NCBI GenBank assembly: GCA_031277535.1
Contig: JAITMD010000021.1
Span: forward strand, 186,001 to 250,000
Origin: Flavobacteriaceae bacterium
Lineage (GTDB): Bacteria; Bacteroidota; Bacteroidia; Flavobacteriales; Flavobacteriaceae
Direction of reading: 5' to 3'
Length of the DNA stretch: 64,000 nt
The notes below the pieces were generated by a model, which was given only the letters and a program-made list of their open reading frames with translations, was not told the DNA's origin and did not search any database. Below are positions 26,641 through 35,256 of this stretch, piece by piece. The position numbers and the translations under genes were made by a program. Position 1 is the stretch's first letter. Each line of letters starts with the position of its first letter.

Positions 26641-27168
26641 ATGAAAGAAGAATTAGTGATATTAGTAAATGAAAGTGATGAGCAAATAGGAGTAATGGAA
26701 AAGATAGAAGCTCATGAGAAAGCTTTATTGCATCGTGCTTTTTCTGTTTTTATTTTAAATGAAAATAACGAAGTGATGTTACAACAAAGAGCATCTGAAA
26801 AATATCACTCTCCTTTATTATGGACTAATACATGTTGTAGTCATCAAAGAGTGGGAGAATCAAATGTAGAAGCAGGGCGCAGAAGACTTCAAGAAGAAAT
26901 GGGATTTGATGTTTCTTTAGAGGATGTTTTTAGCTTTATTTACAAAGCACCTTTTGATAATGGATTGACGGAGCATGAATTTGATCACGTAATGATAGGA
27001 TATTATAATGATGAACCTAACATAAATAAAGAAGAGGTAGAGGCTTGGAAATGGATGTCTATTGAAGGTATTAAGGAAGATATGGAAAATCAACCAGCAC
27101 TGTATACAGAATGGTTTAAGATTATTTTCTCGAAATTCTATCACTTTATTGTAGCTCAAAAAAAGTAG
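26641..27168 (+). CDS. idi: isopentenyl-diphosphate delta-isomerase, type 1
   Basis: Interconverts isopentenyl and dimethylallyl diphosphate for isoprenoid synthesis. The 175-residue Nudix-fold enzyme shows the catalytic cysteine in TNTCCSHQRVGE, the Nudix-like helix RRRLQEEMGFD, and the active-site glutamate/metal region GLTEHEFDHVMIGYYND. All expected for type 1 Idi; length is normal. The PTPS-family gene follows after 3 bp. A TAATTTTG promoter-like box ends 5 nt before the ATG and TATTTTTG lies at 26611-26618. Confidence 0.95.
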   Translation: MKEELVILVNESDEQIGVMEKIEAHEKALLHRAFSVFILNENNEVMLQQRASEKYHSPLLWTNTCCSHQRVGESNVEAGRRRLQEEMGFDVSLEDVFSFIYKAPFDNGLTEHEFDHVMIGYYNDEPNINKEEVEAWKWMSIEGIKEDMENQPALYTEWFKIIFSKFYHFIVAQKK

Positions 27169-27171
27169 TAT

Positions 27172-27579
27172 ATGAGATTAACTATTAGTAGAAAAGCTCA
27201 CTTTAATTCAGCACATAGACTTTATCGCAAAGATTGGTCTGATGAGAAGAATCAGTTGATTTTTGGGAAGTGTAATAATCCAAATTATCATGGGCATAAT
27301 TATGAATTGATTGTTCATGTTACTGGAGAATTAGATGAAGAGACAGGTTTTGTGATGGATTTAAAAGAACTATCAGATTTAATTAAGTCAGAAATAGAGG
27401 AAGCATTTGATCATAAAAACTTGAATTTGGATGTGCCAGAATTTTTTGATTTGAATCCAACAGCAGAAAATATAGCTATTGTAATATGGCGAAAATTGCG
27501 TCCTTTTATTCCTAATGATAAGGATTTAGAAGTAGTGTTGTATGAAACAGCGCGCAACTTTGTGTCATTTAAAGGATAA
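27172..27579 (+). CDS. 6-pyruvoyl-tetrahydropterin synthase / 6-carboxytetrahydropterin synthase family protein
   Basis: COG0720 family: zinc enzyme acting on dihydroneopterin triphosphate, making 6-carboxytetrahydropterin (QueD, queuosine path) or 6-pyruvoyltetrahydropterin. The 135 residues have the zinc histidines in FNSAHRL and YHGHNYE and a catalytic cysteine in FGKCNNPNYHGH. The spacing C-x5-HGH is that of the animal-type PTPS, not the C-x3-HGH of E. coli QueD, so calling it queD is not safe. ETGFVMDLKEL and the C-terminal EVVLYETARN match the family. It starts 3 bp after idi. Confidence 0.9.
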   Translation: MRLTISRKAHFNSAHRLYRKDWSDEKNQLIFGKCNNPNYHGHNYELIVHVTGELDEETGFVMDLKELSDLIKSEIEEAFDHKNLNLDVPEFFDLNPTAENIAIVIWRKLRPFIPNDKDLEVVLYETARNFVSFKG

Positions 27580-27698
27580 TAATAGCTTAAAATTAGTAAA
27601 AGCGTTAGTTATAATTCGTAACTTGCGTCGCTATTTTTGATAGTAAAGTAAATAGATCTATAATAAGACCAAAATCTTATAGAAAGGAGACAGAATAT

Positions 27699-28667
27699 AT
27701 GAGTTTTATAAAATATCCTATCGTTTTTCAACCTATTTTAAAAGATAGAATTTGGGGTGGGACAAAGCTTAAAACATGTTTAGGTAAAGAGATTGAATCG
27801 GCCGAAGTAGGAGAGAGTTGGGAACTATCTGGTGTCAAAAATGATGTTAGTGTAGTTGCCAATGGTATTTACAAAGGTTGGGATTTAGGTCGATTATTAG
27901 AGCAGTTTCCCAAGGAAGTTTTAGGAGAGCGTATCTTTAAACGTTTTAATCATCAATTTCCTTTGTTATTTAAGTTTTTAGATGCAAAGGAAGATTTGTC
28001 TATACAATTACACCCCTCTAATGAATTAGCGGCTAAAAGACATCAAACGTTTGGAAAAACAGAGATGTGGTATGTAATGGCAGCAGATGAAGGAGCACGT
28101 GTTGTAGTTGATTTTAAAGAAGGAGTAGGCGAGAAAGATTATTTAGAACACTTAGAAAACAAGACATTACCTTCTATTTTGAATGAAATTGAAGTAAAGC
28201 AAGGGGATGTTTTCTTTATAAAGACAGGAACAGTGCATGCAATTGGTAAAGGTGTATTGTTGGCAGAAATACAGCAAACATCTGATATTACATATAGGGT
28301 GTATGATTGGGATAGAGTGGATGCAGAAGGCAAATCGAGAGAACTACATGTTGATTTGGCTTTAGAAGCCATAAACTATGACAAGAAGGAGGCTGTGATT
28401 GCTTATGAAAAGGAGTGTAATCGTGAGAATAGTGTAGTAACATGTCCTTATTTTACTGTAAATTATATTCCATTAAATGGAGAGTTTAATACTGTAAATG
28501 ATAAAGATTGTTTTGTTGTATATGTTTGTACTTCAGGAGAATGTGAGTTTTTAATAGGAGAAGAGGTTTATCAGTATGGCAAAGGAGATACTATATTAGT
28601 ACCTGCAGCAATTACTGATATAAAGATAAAAGGAGAAGCGACTTTATTAGAAATATTTGTCCCATAG
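27699..28667 (+). CDS. manA: mannose-6-phosphate isomerase, class I
   Basis: Interconverts fructose-6-phosphate and mannose-6-phosphate, feeding GDP-mannose and surface polysaccharides or mannose use. The 322-residue cupin enzyme shows the short bacterial form motifs: ILKDRIWGGTKLK at the start, the zinc ligands in LSIQLHPSNELA and KTEMWYVMAAD, and KTGTVHAIGKGVLLAEIQQTSDITYRVYDWDR with a catalytic histidine and arginine. Length is like B. subtilis ManA. Unlinked to other sugar genes here; 119 bp separates it from the preceding gene. Confidence 0.95.
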   Translation: MSFIKYPIVFQPILKDRIWGGTKLKTCLGKEIESAEVGESWELSGVKNDVSVVANGIYKGWDLGRLLEQFPKEVLGERIFKRFNHQFPLLFKFLDAKEDLSIQLHPSNELAAKRHQTFGKTEMWYVMAADEGARVVVDFKEGVGEKDYLEHLENKTLPSILNEIEVKQGDVFFIKTGTVHAIGKGVLLAEIQQTSDITYRVYDWDRVDAEGKSRELHVDLALEAINYDKKEAVIAYEKECNRENSVVTCPYFTVNYIPLNGEFNTVNDKDCFVVYVCTSGECEFLIGEEVYQYGKGDTILVPAAITDIKIKGEATLLEIFVP

Positions 28668-28732
28668 AGGAATAGTATTTGAGAATTTAAAGTTGTAGTT
28701 TTGTAATTAAATAATTAATATAAAATAGTATT

Positions 28733-28996
28733 ATGGCAAGTGTAAAAAACCTTAAGAAAGATATTCACTATGTATTGGGAGATCTAATTCAAGCAATTTA
28801 TATTCATGAAATGACAACAACAGGAGTAACTGCAGAGACAAGTGCTTTGTTGGAAGATACGTTAGTTTCGTTTGATCAATTGATGGAAGAAGTGAATGCA
28901 AAAAATGTAGAGAATAAAAAAGCACATTTTAAAGCAGTTTATCAAAAATTGGAAGAAGTTGCAGGTCAGATAGTTGTAAAAATCAACGCTCTTTAA
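28733..28996 (+). CDS. small conserved helical protein of unknown function
   Basis: 87 residues, fully helical by appearance (SVKNLKKDIHYVLGDLIQAI, LLEDTLVSFDQLMEEV, HFKAVYQKLEEVAG), no signal peptide. Known to me only as a hypothetical protein type of Flavobacteriia. It lies 65 bp after manA and 80 bp before the tRNA array. Confidence 0.72.
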   Translation: MASVKNLKKDIHYVLGDLIQAIYIHEMTTTGVTAETSALLEDTLVSFDQLMEEVNAKNVENKKAHFKAVYQKLEEVAGQIVVKINAL

Positions 28997-29029
28997 TTAA
29001 AAAAAAGATAAAAAAACATGCTTGTTCTG

Positions 29030-29059
29030 TTGCAAGATTGAAAAAGCGTGCTATCTTTG
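29030..29059 (+). promoter_or_regulatory. promoter of the tRNA-Thr array
   Basis: TTG at 29030-29032, a 19-bp spacer and TATCTTTG at 29052-29059, a full Bacteroidota promoter. The start is expected near 29066, about 11 nt before the first tRNA. Confidence 0.72.
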
Positions 29060-29076
29060 CACTCGCAAAATGAGTC

Positions 29077-29150
29077 GCCGGTGTAGCTCAGCTGGCTAGA
29101 GCAGCTGATTTGTAATCAGCAGGTCGTGGGTTCGAGTCCCTCCATCGGCT
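29077..29150 (+). tRNA. tRNA-Thr (anticodon TGT), copy 1
   Basis: 74-nt cloverleaf. The acceptor GCCGGTG pairs with CATCGGC (one G-T), the anticodon stem GCTGA/TCAGC encloses the loop TTTGTAA with anticodon TGT (reads ACA), and the T-arm has GTTCGAG. The CCA end is not encoded. First of five identical copies. Confidence 0.96.
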
Positions 29151-29190
29151 CAATATTTTTAAAATAAATTTTGCAACTGTAATTTGAGTC

Positions 29191-29264
29191 GCCGGTGTAG
29201 CTCAGCTGGCTAGAGCAGCTGATTTGTAATCAGCAGGTCGTGGGTTCGAGTCCCTCCATCGGCT
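29191..29264 (+). tRNA. tRNA-Thr (anticodon TGT), copy 2
   Basis: Identical to copy 1 over all 74 bases; the 40-bp spacer before it holds an ATTTTGCAACTG segment also found before copies 4 and 5. Confidence 0.96.
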
Positions 29265-29302
29265 CAAATTTTTGAAAAGATAATTACAGTTGTAAAAAAG
29301 CC

Positions 29303-29376
29303 GCCGGTGTAGCTCAGCTGGCTAGAGCAGCTGATTTGTAATCAGCAGGTCGTGGGTTCGAGTCCCTCCATCGGCT
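29303..29376 (+). tRNA. tRNA-Thr (anticodon TGT), copy 3
   Basis: Identical to copy 1. The 38-bp spacer before it carries ACAGTTGTA, the inverse of the CAACTG motif in the other spacers. Confidence 0.96.
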
Positions 29377-29414
29377 CAAATTTTAAAAATACATTTTGCA
29401 ACTGCAATTGAGTC

Positions 29415-29488
29415 GCCGGTGTAGCTCAGCTGGCTAGAGCAGCTGATTTGTAATCAGCAGGTCGTGGGTTCGAGTCCCTCCATCGGCT
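29415..29488 (+). tRNA. tRNA-Thr (anticodon TGT), copy 4
   Basis: Identical to copy 1, preceded by a 38-bp spacer with ATTTTGCAACTGCAATTGAG. Confidence 0.96.
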
Positions 29489-29521
29489 CAATTAAAATTA
29501 AATGTGCAACTGCATACAGTT

Positions 29522-29595
29522 GCCGGTGTAGCTCAGCTGGCTAGAGCAGCTGATTTGTAATCAGCAGGTCGTGGGTTCGAGTCCCTCCATCGGCT
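29522..29595 (+). tRNA. tRNA-Thr (anticodon TGT), copy 5
   Basis: Identical to copy 1, last of the array, 33-bp spacer before it and an intrinsic terminator starting 2 bp after it. Confidence 0.96.
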
Positions 29596-29596
29596 C

Positions 29597-29623
29597 AAAG
29601 GTCTCCTCAAAAGGGAGACCTTT
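29597..29623 (+). terminator. intrinsic terminator of the tRNA array
   Basis: A 10-bp stem (29597-29606 with 29614-29623) with 7-nt loop and T-run, directly after the fifth tRNA-Thr. Confidence 0.87.
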
Positions 29624-29756
29624 TTGTTTATACTCTTTTCTCGAAATGTTTTATCACTTGTCTTCCTGTGATTGATATGAAAAAATAATTTTATTTTTCT
29701 GTAACGTTTTTTAATTTGGTATACTTACTATTTATAAAACAAAAAACAATTGAATT

Positions 29757-30608
29757 ATGAAACGTTTATTTTTTAGCTTCCTGCTTAGCTTTTTGATGGT
29801 GACAATAAGTTTTGCTCAAATCAAATCAAAACAAACTATTTTATGGCAAGTATCAGGTAATGGTTTACAACAACCTTCTTATGTTTTAGGTACTTTTCAT
29901 ATTTTATGTGAAGAAGACATGATTGTAAAAGAGAAGGTGATAAGAGCAATTGATGCAACACAACAGTTAGCTTTAGAGGTTAACTTGACAGACCCTAATG
30001 AGTTAAAAGATATTCAAAACTTAATGCTTACTGAAAAAAAATTATCAGAGCAGTTGTCCCCAAGTCAAGTGGACGAATTAAGAAAAGTTTTGAAGAATGA
30101 GTATGGTAGAGAATTAACAGAAGTAGACAATATGTCTGTATTCGGTTTAATGAGTTTGATGATTGCAAAAACAGTTACGTGTTCTGCTAAGGGATTTGAT
30201 ATGGAAGTTTTGCAGTTAGCAATACAGAAAGGGAAAAGTATTGTAGGTTTGGAGCATTTGAATGATCAGGTGAAGTTGTTGGAGAAGATGTATACTGCAG
30301 AGGAGATTTTAGATCAACTAAAAGAAGTGAATCACTATGTTGAAAACTTTAAGGAGATGAAACAAGCTTTTGTAGATGAAGATATTCAAGCTTTGTATGA
30401 GTATGGTACAGATCCTAAATTTATGAGCTTAGAAGCTAAAAAACAGTTGTTGGATCAAAGAAATACGAATTGGGTAAAACAGATGCCTGCAATGATGAAG
30501 GATAAAGCAACTCTATTTGCTGTTGGAAGTGCCCATTTATGGGGAAAGGAAGGAGTATTGAATTTATTAATACAGCAAGGGTATAAGATTAAGCCAGTAT
30601 TCAATTAA
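29757..30608 (+). CDS. TraB/GumN family secreted protein
   Basis: 283 residues with a Sec signal peptide (MKRLFFSFLLSFLMVTISFAQ). The mature part has the two conserved ends of the TraB/GumN/Tiki family: PSYVLGTFHILCEEDM near residues 40-55 (GxxH) and TLFAVGSAHLWGKEGVLNLLIQQGYKIKPV at the C-terminus. Animal Tiki relatives are metalloproteases and a similar activity is possible, but it is unproven for the bacterial members. Probably periplasmic or lipid-free outer-membrane associated. It stands 13 bp before the ECF sigma gene, so it may belong to that operon. Confidence 0.9.
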   Translation: MKRLFFSFLLSFLMVTISFAQIKSKQTILWQVSGNGLQQPSYVLGTFHILCEEDMIVKEKVIRAIDATQQLALEVNLTDPNELKDIQNLMLTEKKLSEQLSPSQVDELRKVLKNEYGRELTEVDNMSVFGLMSLMIAKTVTCSAKGFDMEVLQLAIQKGKSIVGLEHLNDQVKLLEKMYTAEEILDQLKEVNHYVENFKEMKQAFVDEDIQALYEYGTDPKFMSLEAKKQLLDQRNTNWVKQMPAMMKDKATLFAVGSAHLWGKEGVLNLLIQQGYKIKPVFN

Positions 30609-30621
30609 AAAGTTTGAAATA

Positions 30622-31134
30622 GTGAATAAAACTATTGAAAAAGAGTTTCTATTACAAATTGATACGCATAAAGGCATCTTGTATAAGGTATCTCGGATGT
30701 ATATGGATAATTGGGATGATCAGGAAGATTTGTATCAAGAGATAGTATTACAATTGTGGAAATCATATGATAAATTTCAAGGGAATAGTCAGTTTTCTAC
30801 TTGGATGTATCGTGTAGCTGTTAATACAGCCATTACTTACTTTAAGAAAGATAAGAGAGTAAGCAATCAGCTTACTTCGCTAAGTGATAAAGAAGGAAAA
30901 CTACAAGAAGTAGAGCACGAAACAACAATTGATAATCAGGTAGATTATTTATACAGAGCGATTTATCAATTGAATGATGTAGAAAAAGCTTTAATCTTTC
31001 TGTATTTAGAAGGTTTTTCGCATCAAGAAATAGGAACAAACTTAGGTATTTCGGAAGGAAATGCTCGAGTAAAACTGAACAGAACCAAAAATAAGTTACA
31101 AGAAATTATAAAAAGTCAAGGGTATGAATTTTGA
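30622..31134 (+). CDS. ECF-type RNA polymerase sigma factor
   Basis: 170-residue sigma-70 family (group 4) factor. Region 2 spans about 15-80 (MDNWDDQEDLYQEIVLQLWKSYDKFQGNSQFSTWMYRVAVNTAI) and region 4 about 110-165 (LNDVEKALIFLYLEGFSHQEIGTNLGISEGNARVKLNRTKNKLQE). The start is a GTG at 30622, since no ATG lies before region 2.1 in this frame. It is 13 bp after the TraB/GumN gene and overlaps the next membrane protein gene by 11 bp, which suggests a sigma/regulator pair. Confidence 0.92.
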   Translation: MNKTIEKEFLLQIDTHKGILYKVSRMYMDNWDDQEDLYQEIVLQLWKSYDKFQGNSQFSTWMYRVAVNTAITYFKKDKRVSNQLTSLSDKEGKLQEVEHETTIDNQVDYLYRAIYQLNDVEKALIFLYLEGFSHQEIGTNLGISEGNARVKLNRTKNKLQEIIKSQGYEF

Positions 31135-31720
31135 TGATTTAAAAAAGACATGGCAAGAACAAGAAACACCTAATGTTTTAGTGGAGCCTACTAATATAAA
31201 TAAAAAGGATAGTCGTTTGCCATTAGAGAAAATAAGAAAAAATGTTTTGAAAGATCTTTGGGCACAAGGATTGAGTATAGTTTTTATAGGATTTCTTCCC
31301 TTTTATTATAAGCTTCCAACAGAAAGTATTCCTCTTTTTTACATTTTTTATTTTCTATTTACAGCTATAACTGTGTATTTTTTGGTTAAGATGTATTTGT
31401 TCTATCGAACTTCTAATTCATTTACTATGAATTCTCGAGATAGTTTGTATGAAGTGTATTTTAGTGTACGTATGTATATACAACTGTATGAAAATTTTTG
31501 TTATTCCTTATTACCATTTGTTGGTATAATTATTCCATATATCGTAGGATCAAGAATGGGGAATTATAATGAGCTTTTAAACAATAAGACATTTATTATA
31601 GTGTTTATTATCTTTTTCAGTTTTACGCTTTGGTTTGTGAGATATTGGATTAAAAAACTGTACGGACAATATTTGATACAAATAGAAGAAACATTGAAAC
31701 AGTTTAAAGAACAAGAATAA
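31124..31720 (+). CDS. membrane protein cotranscribed with ECF sigma, possible anti-sigma factor
   Basis: 198 residues: an N-terminal cytoplasmic part of about 45 residues (starts MNFDDLKKTWQEQETPN), four hydrophobic segments (about 49-67, 73-92, 122-142, 151-170), and a charged C-terminal helix. Overlap with the sigma gene (11 bp) means translational coupling. Position makes an anti-sigma or sensor role likely, but the classic single-TM FecR or zinc-binding (HxxxCxxC) anti-sigma signatures are absent. Similar short-N-terminus/multi-TM partners of ECF factors occur in Bacteroidota. Confidence 0.82.
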   Translation: MNFDDLKKTWQEQETPNVLVEPTNINKKDSRLPLEKIRKNVLKDLWAQGLSIVFIGFLPFYYKLPTESIPLFYIFYFLFTAITVYFLVKMYLFYRTSNSFTMNSRDSLYEVYFSVRMYIQLYENFCYSLLPFVGIIIPYIVGSRMGNYNELLNNKTFIIVFIIFFSFTLWFVRYWIKKLYGQYLIQIEETLKQFKEQE

Positions 31721-31746
31721 AAAAATCCCGAGTTATCGGGATTTTT
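31721..31746. terminator. bidirectional terminator
   Basis: A 10-bp stem (31721-31730 with 31737-31746, extendable by one pair) flanked by A- and T-runs, just after the ECF operon and 12 bp from the stop of the convergent P-type ATPase gene. Confidence 0.83.
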
Positions 31747-31758
31747 AGTTTATAGTAT

Positions 31759-33756
31759 CTATTTAAACTTCATTTTTTGAATGCGTACTGCATTTAGTAT
31801 TGCTAAAAGTGCTACACCAACATCTGCAAATACAGCTTCCCACATTGTGGCAATACCACCAGCTCCAAGAATTAATACAATTATTTTTACTACCAATGCC
31901 AATGCGATGTTTTGAATAACAATTTTACGTGTTTCTTGACCAATATGCATTGCTGTCGCTATTTTAGAAGGCTGGTCTGTTTGAATAACAACATCAGCCG
32001 TTTCAATAGCTGCATCACTTCCTAATCCTCCCATAGCTATTCCTACATCACTTAGCGCTAATACAGGGGCATCGTTAATACCATCTCCCACAAAGGCTAA
32101 AGATTTAGTAGGGTTCTCTTTTTTGAGTTTTTCTACCTGTTCTACTTTACCTTCAGGAAGCAGGCCTCCCATAGCGTAGTCTATATTGATTTGTTGTGCT
32201 ACTTTTTGTGTGATTGTATCTTTGTCTCCACTTAACACAACTGTTTTGTGTACACCCATAGCTTTCATTAGTACAATAGCATCTTTGGCATCTACCTTGA
32301 TCTGGTCAGCAATTGTGATGTATCCTGCATATTTATTGTTGAGAGCAACAACTACAATGCTTTCTACGACATGATCTATCTCTGTTGGATACGTAATATC
32401 AAATTGTTTTAGTAAAGCTGTATTTCCTACTAAAATGACTTGATTGTCCACCTTACCCATTAATCCTTTACCAGAAATTTCATGTACCTCTTCTGCTATT
32501 TTATTTGTTGGATAGGCATCAACAATAGCTTTAGCAATTGGATGAGTTGATTGTTTTTCTATAGCAGATACAGTTTGTACAAAATTGTCTTTCTCAAAAT
32601 CAGTTTCTACTTTCTGAACTTTAAAAACCCCCTCAGTTAATGTGCCTGTTTTATCCATTACAACGATGTCTAATTTGGCCATTAGTTCTAAGAAGTTTGA
32701 ACCTTTGAAAAGAATACCATTTCTGGATGCGGCACCAATACCACCAAAATATCCTAACGGAACAGAAATAACTAAGGCACATGGACATGAGATTACTAAA
32801 AAGACTAATGCTCGTTCTAACCATTGTGCAAAGATGTATTCATTGCCTAAAAAGAAGTATGGAATAAAGGTTAGCACTACGGCTAAAAAGAATACAATAG
32901 GAGTGTAAATTTTAGCAAACTTTCTAATATATAGTTCTGTAGGTGCTTTACGTGTACTTGCTTCTTGTACCATTTCTAATATTTTAGCAAGCGAACTATC
33001 TTGATATCGTTTAGTTGTTTTTACCTCTATTACATTTTGTAAGTTGATCATTCCAGTAAGCACTGTTTCTCCTTGTTCATATGTTGAAGGCTTGCTTTCT
33101 CCTGTAAGAGCAGAGGTATTAAAGCTTCCTTTAGTTGTTATTAATTCTCCATCTAAAGGGACTTTCTCACCAACTTTTACTTGAACAATCTCTCCAATAG
33201 ATACTTCTTCTGGATTGACAATTACATATTCGTTATTTCGCAATACGGTAGCTTCATTTGGGCGAATATCTAATAATGCTTTAATGTTTCCTTTTGCTTT
33301 AGTAACTGCATTTCCTTGGAATATTTCTCCAATTGTATAAAAAATCATTACAGCAACTCCTTCTGCATATTCTTTTAAGAAGAACGCACCTATAGTAGCA
33401 ATGGCCATTAAAGAAAACTCATTGAAAAAGTCTTTTTTTAGTAAGAGTTGACCTGCTTCTTTGAGTACAGGCACACCAACAGGAAGATAGGCAACAATGT
33501 ACCATATTAATTGTAAGTTTTGATTAGTAATAAACCATTCTGCTTTTACAAGATGCGTTAATGCTAAACCTACAAATAAGAATAGTAAGCTGAAACCTAC
33601 AAATAAATTGGTGTTTTCTCCTCCATGATCGTGATCGTGATCATCATGATTATGACTGTGGTTGTGATTTGTATTTCCTTCGTGCTTGTGTTCCTTATGA
33701 TGGTTGTGGTCACAATTTTTGTGATCTACTGTTTTATCTATATCTTGATGAATCAT
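31759..33756 (-). CDS. heavy-metal-translocating P1B-type ATPase (zinc/cadmium type)
   Basis: Metal-exporting ATPase of the inner membrane, 665 residues. Hallmarks are the CPx metal site in FLVISCPCALVISVP, phosphorylation motif VMDKTGTLTEG, TGES loop (LTGESKPST), HP dipeptide in STHPIAKA and the hinge GDGINDAPVLA. Instead of a ferredoxin-like metal domain, the N-terminus is a 46-residue His/Asp-rich tail with 14 histidines, usual in zinc/cadmium/cobalt exporters (CadA/ZntA-like). The start at 33756 is preferred: a TTG at 33783 falls inside a -7 box (TAAATTTG, 33788-33781). Confidence 0.93.
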   Translation of the reverse strand: MIHQDIDKTVDHKNCDHNHHKEHKHEGNTNHNHSHNHDDHDHDHGGENTNLFVGFSLLFLFVGLALTHLVKAEWFITNQNLQLIWYIVAYLPVGVPVLKEAGQLLLKKDFFNEFSLMAIATIGAFFLKEYAEGVAVMIFYTIGEIFQGNAVTKAKGNIKALLDIRPNEATVLRNNEYVIVNPEEVSIGEIVQVKVGEKVPLDGELITTKGSFNTSALTGESKPSTYEQGETVLTGMINLQNVIEVKTTKRYQDSSLAKILEMVQEASTRKAPTELYIRKFAKIYTPIVFFLAVVLTFIPYFFLGNEYIFAQWLERALVFLVISCPCALVISVPLGYFGGIGAASRNGILFKGSNFLELMAKLDIVVMDKTGTLTEGVFKVQKVETDFEKDNFVQTVSAIEKQSTHPIAKAIVDAYPTNKIAEEVHEISGKGLMGKVDNQVILVGNTALLKQFDITYPTEIDHVVESIVVVALNNKYAGYITIADQIKVDAKDAIVLMKAMGVHKTVVLSGDKDTITQKVAQQINIDYAMGGLLPEGKVEQVEKLKKENPTKSLAFVGDGINDAPVLALSDVGIAMGGLGSDAAIETADVVIQTDQPSKIATAMHIGQETRKIVIQNIALALVVKIIVLILGAGGIATMWEAVFADVGVALLAILNAVRIQKMKFK

Positions 33757-33851
33757 GGTACTTGTATTTTTGTTATAGAACAAATTTAAGTACTTCTTTT
33801 GTCAATAAATAATGCTTACCTATGTTTGCAATGCTGTTGCATTACTTATAT

Positions 33852-35168
33852 TTAGACGTAATTTTTTTTGAATAAATACATAAGCGGAAAACTTCTGCAG
33901 CACATCCATATTCCAAAAGCTATCCATATAGCATACATTTTAAAGTTAAAGTAATCAAGTAAAAGTAAGGTAGGAGTAAATCCGCAAAAAGTAGCAAACA
34001 AAAGATTATTACGAAGTACTTTAGCATCGCCCATCCCTTTGAATATTCCATCAAATATATAAGCTAAAGAATTGATTGGTTGCATAATAAGAACTACCCA
34101 AAAGATAGAAGTGAATATTTGTATTACTTCCGGATCTTGGTTAAATAGTTGCCCAATGGATTTATAACCTGTAAAACATAAAACTATTAATACAACAGAA
34201 ACAATAATAGCATATTTACTTATACTCTTACTCATCTGCCACATTGTTTTGTATTCTTTAGCACCTAATAATTTACCTGCTAAAGCATTTCCTGCACTGG
34301 CATATCCATCAATAAAAAAAGAAAAGAATAGCCAAATATTCATTAGAATACTTTGTGCCGCAATATAGTTTTTACCATAATCTGTAGCATAGGCATTAGC
34401 TAAATATATAGCCAGGTTTAGGGTAGCTGTACGAATGATAAAGTTAAAACTCATCAGTATTAGTGGTTTTAAAGAAGGGTTTATGCTTTTACGAATCTTT
34501 AAATTAAAAGGAGTGTATTTAAAAAAGTAATAAAAAGCCATGATCAACATGACTATTTGTGCGATTACACTTGCATAAGCAGCACCTTTGATATGCATAG
34601 CAGGTATAATATCTGAATAACCAAATACAAAAAAATAGGTAAGAACAATATTTAATAAAGCACCTACAATACTACAGTTCATTGCCCATACAGTATTTTG
34701 TAATCCTCTAAATACACCATACAAAGCAAATGTGATTAGAGTCAGAGGAAATCCCCAAGCTCTTATTAAGTAATAATCTTTAGCATAGACTAATAATAGA
34801 CCTTCAGCATTGTAAGCTGTAAATATTTCGTGGACAAAAAGAGTTGTACAAAGAAAGAGTATAAGACTTAAGAGAAAATTAAATAAGATCGCTTGTGGAA
34901 CTAAAGTTTTGATAGCAAAAATTCTATTAGCCCCTAAATGTTGTGAAACTGTAGCAGATATAGAAGTTTTGGTTTGTGCTACAATCCAAATAATAGCAGA
35001 TAGAAAAGAGCCTACTAATCCTACAGCCCCGAGAGCCTCTACGCTATGTTCTTTTACATTGCCAACAATTGCAATATCAGTAAGTGATATTAATGATTCA
35101 GAAATACCTGCAAATATTGCTGGAATTGCTAATTTATTGATGTCTTTGAACGTTATATTGGATGTCAT
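33852..35168 (-). CDS. MATE family multidrug/cation efflux transporter
   Basis: 438-residue inner-membrane antiporter with 12 predicted transmembrane segments. The first third has the MATE repeat (LAIPAIFAGISESLISLTDIAIVGNVKEHSVEALGAVG) and the second half repeats it (GKLLGAKEYKTMW), as in NorM/DinF-type proteins. Length suits the DinF branch better. The substrate is unknown. It is separated from neighbours, on the same strand as the P-type ATPase but 68 bp upstream of the ATPase promoter. Confidence 0.92.
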   Translation of the reverse strand: MTSNITFKDINKLAIPAIFAGISESLISLTDIAIVGNVKEHSVEALGAVGLVGSFLSAIIWIVAQTKTSISATVSQHLGANRIFAIKTLVPQAILFNFLLSLILFLCTTLFVHEIFTAYNAEGLLLVYAKDYYLIRAWGFPLTLITFALYGVFRGLQNTVWAMNCSIVGALLNIVLTYFFVFGYSDIIPAMHIKGAAYASVIAQIVMLIMAFYYFFKYTPFNLKIRKSINPSLKPLILMSFNFIIRTATLNLAIYLANAYATDYGKNYIAAQSILMNIWLFFSFFIDGYASAGNALAGKLLGAKEYKTMWQMSKSISKYAIIVSVVLIVLCFTGYKSIGQLFNQDPEVIQIFTSIFWVVLIMQPINSLAYIFDGIFKGMGDAKVLRNNLLFATFCGFTPTLLLLDYFNFKMYAIWIAFGIWMCCRSFPLMYLFKKNYV

Positions 35169-35256
35169 TTATAATGGCTCTTTGTTTAAAAAGCAAAGGT
35201 CTTAAATATAAAGAAGACTTACAAAGTAATGTAAAAGAGAGCTATTGAAAAGAAAA

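Noticed and set aside
29077..29595. Repeat-spacer pattern suggestive of a CRISPR array
   Set aside because: The repeats are complete 74-nt tRNA-Thr cloverleaves and the spacers are similar to one another.
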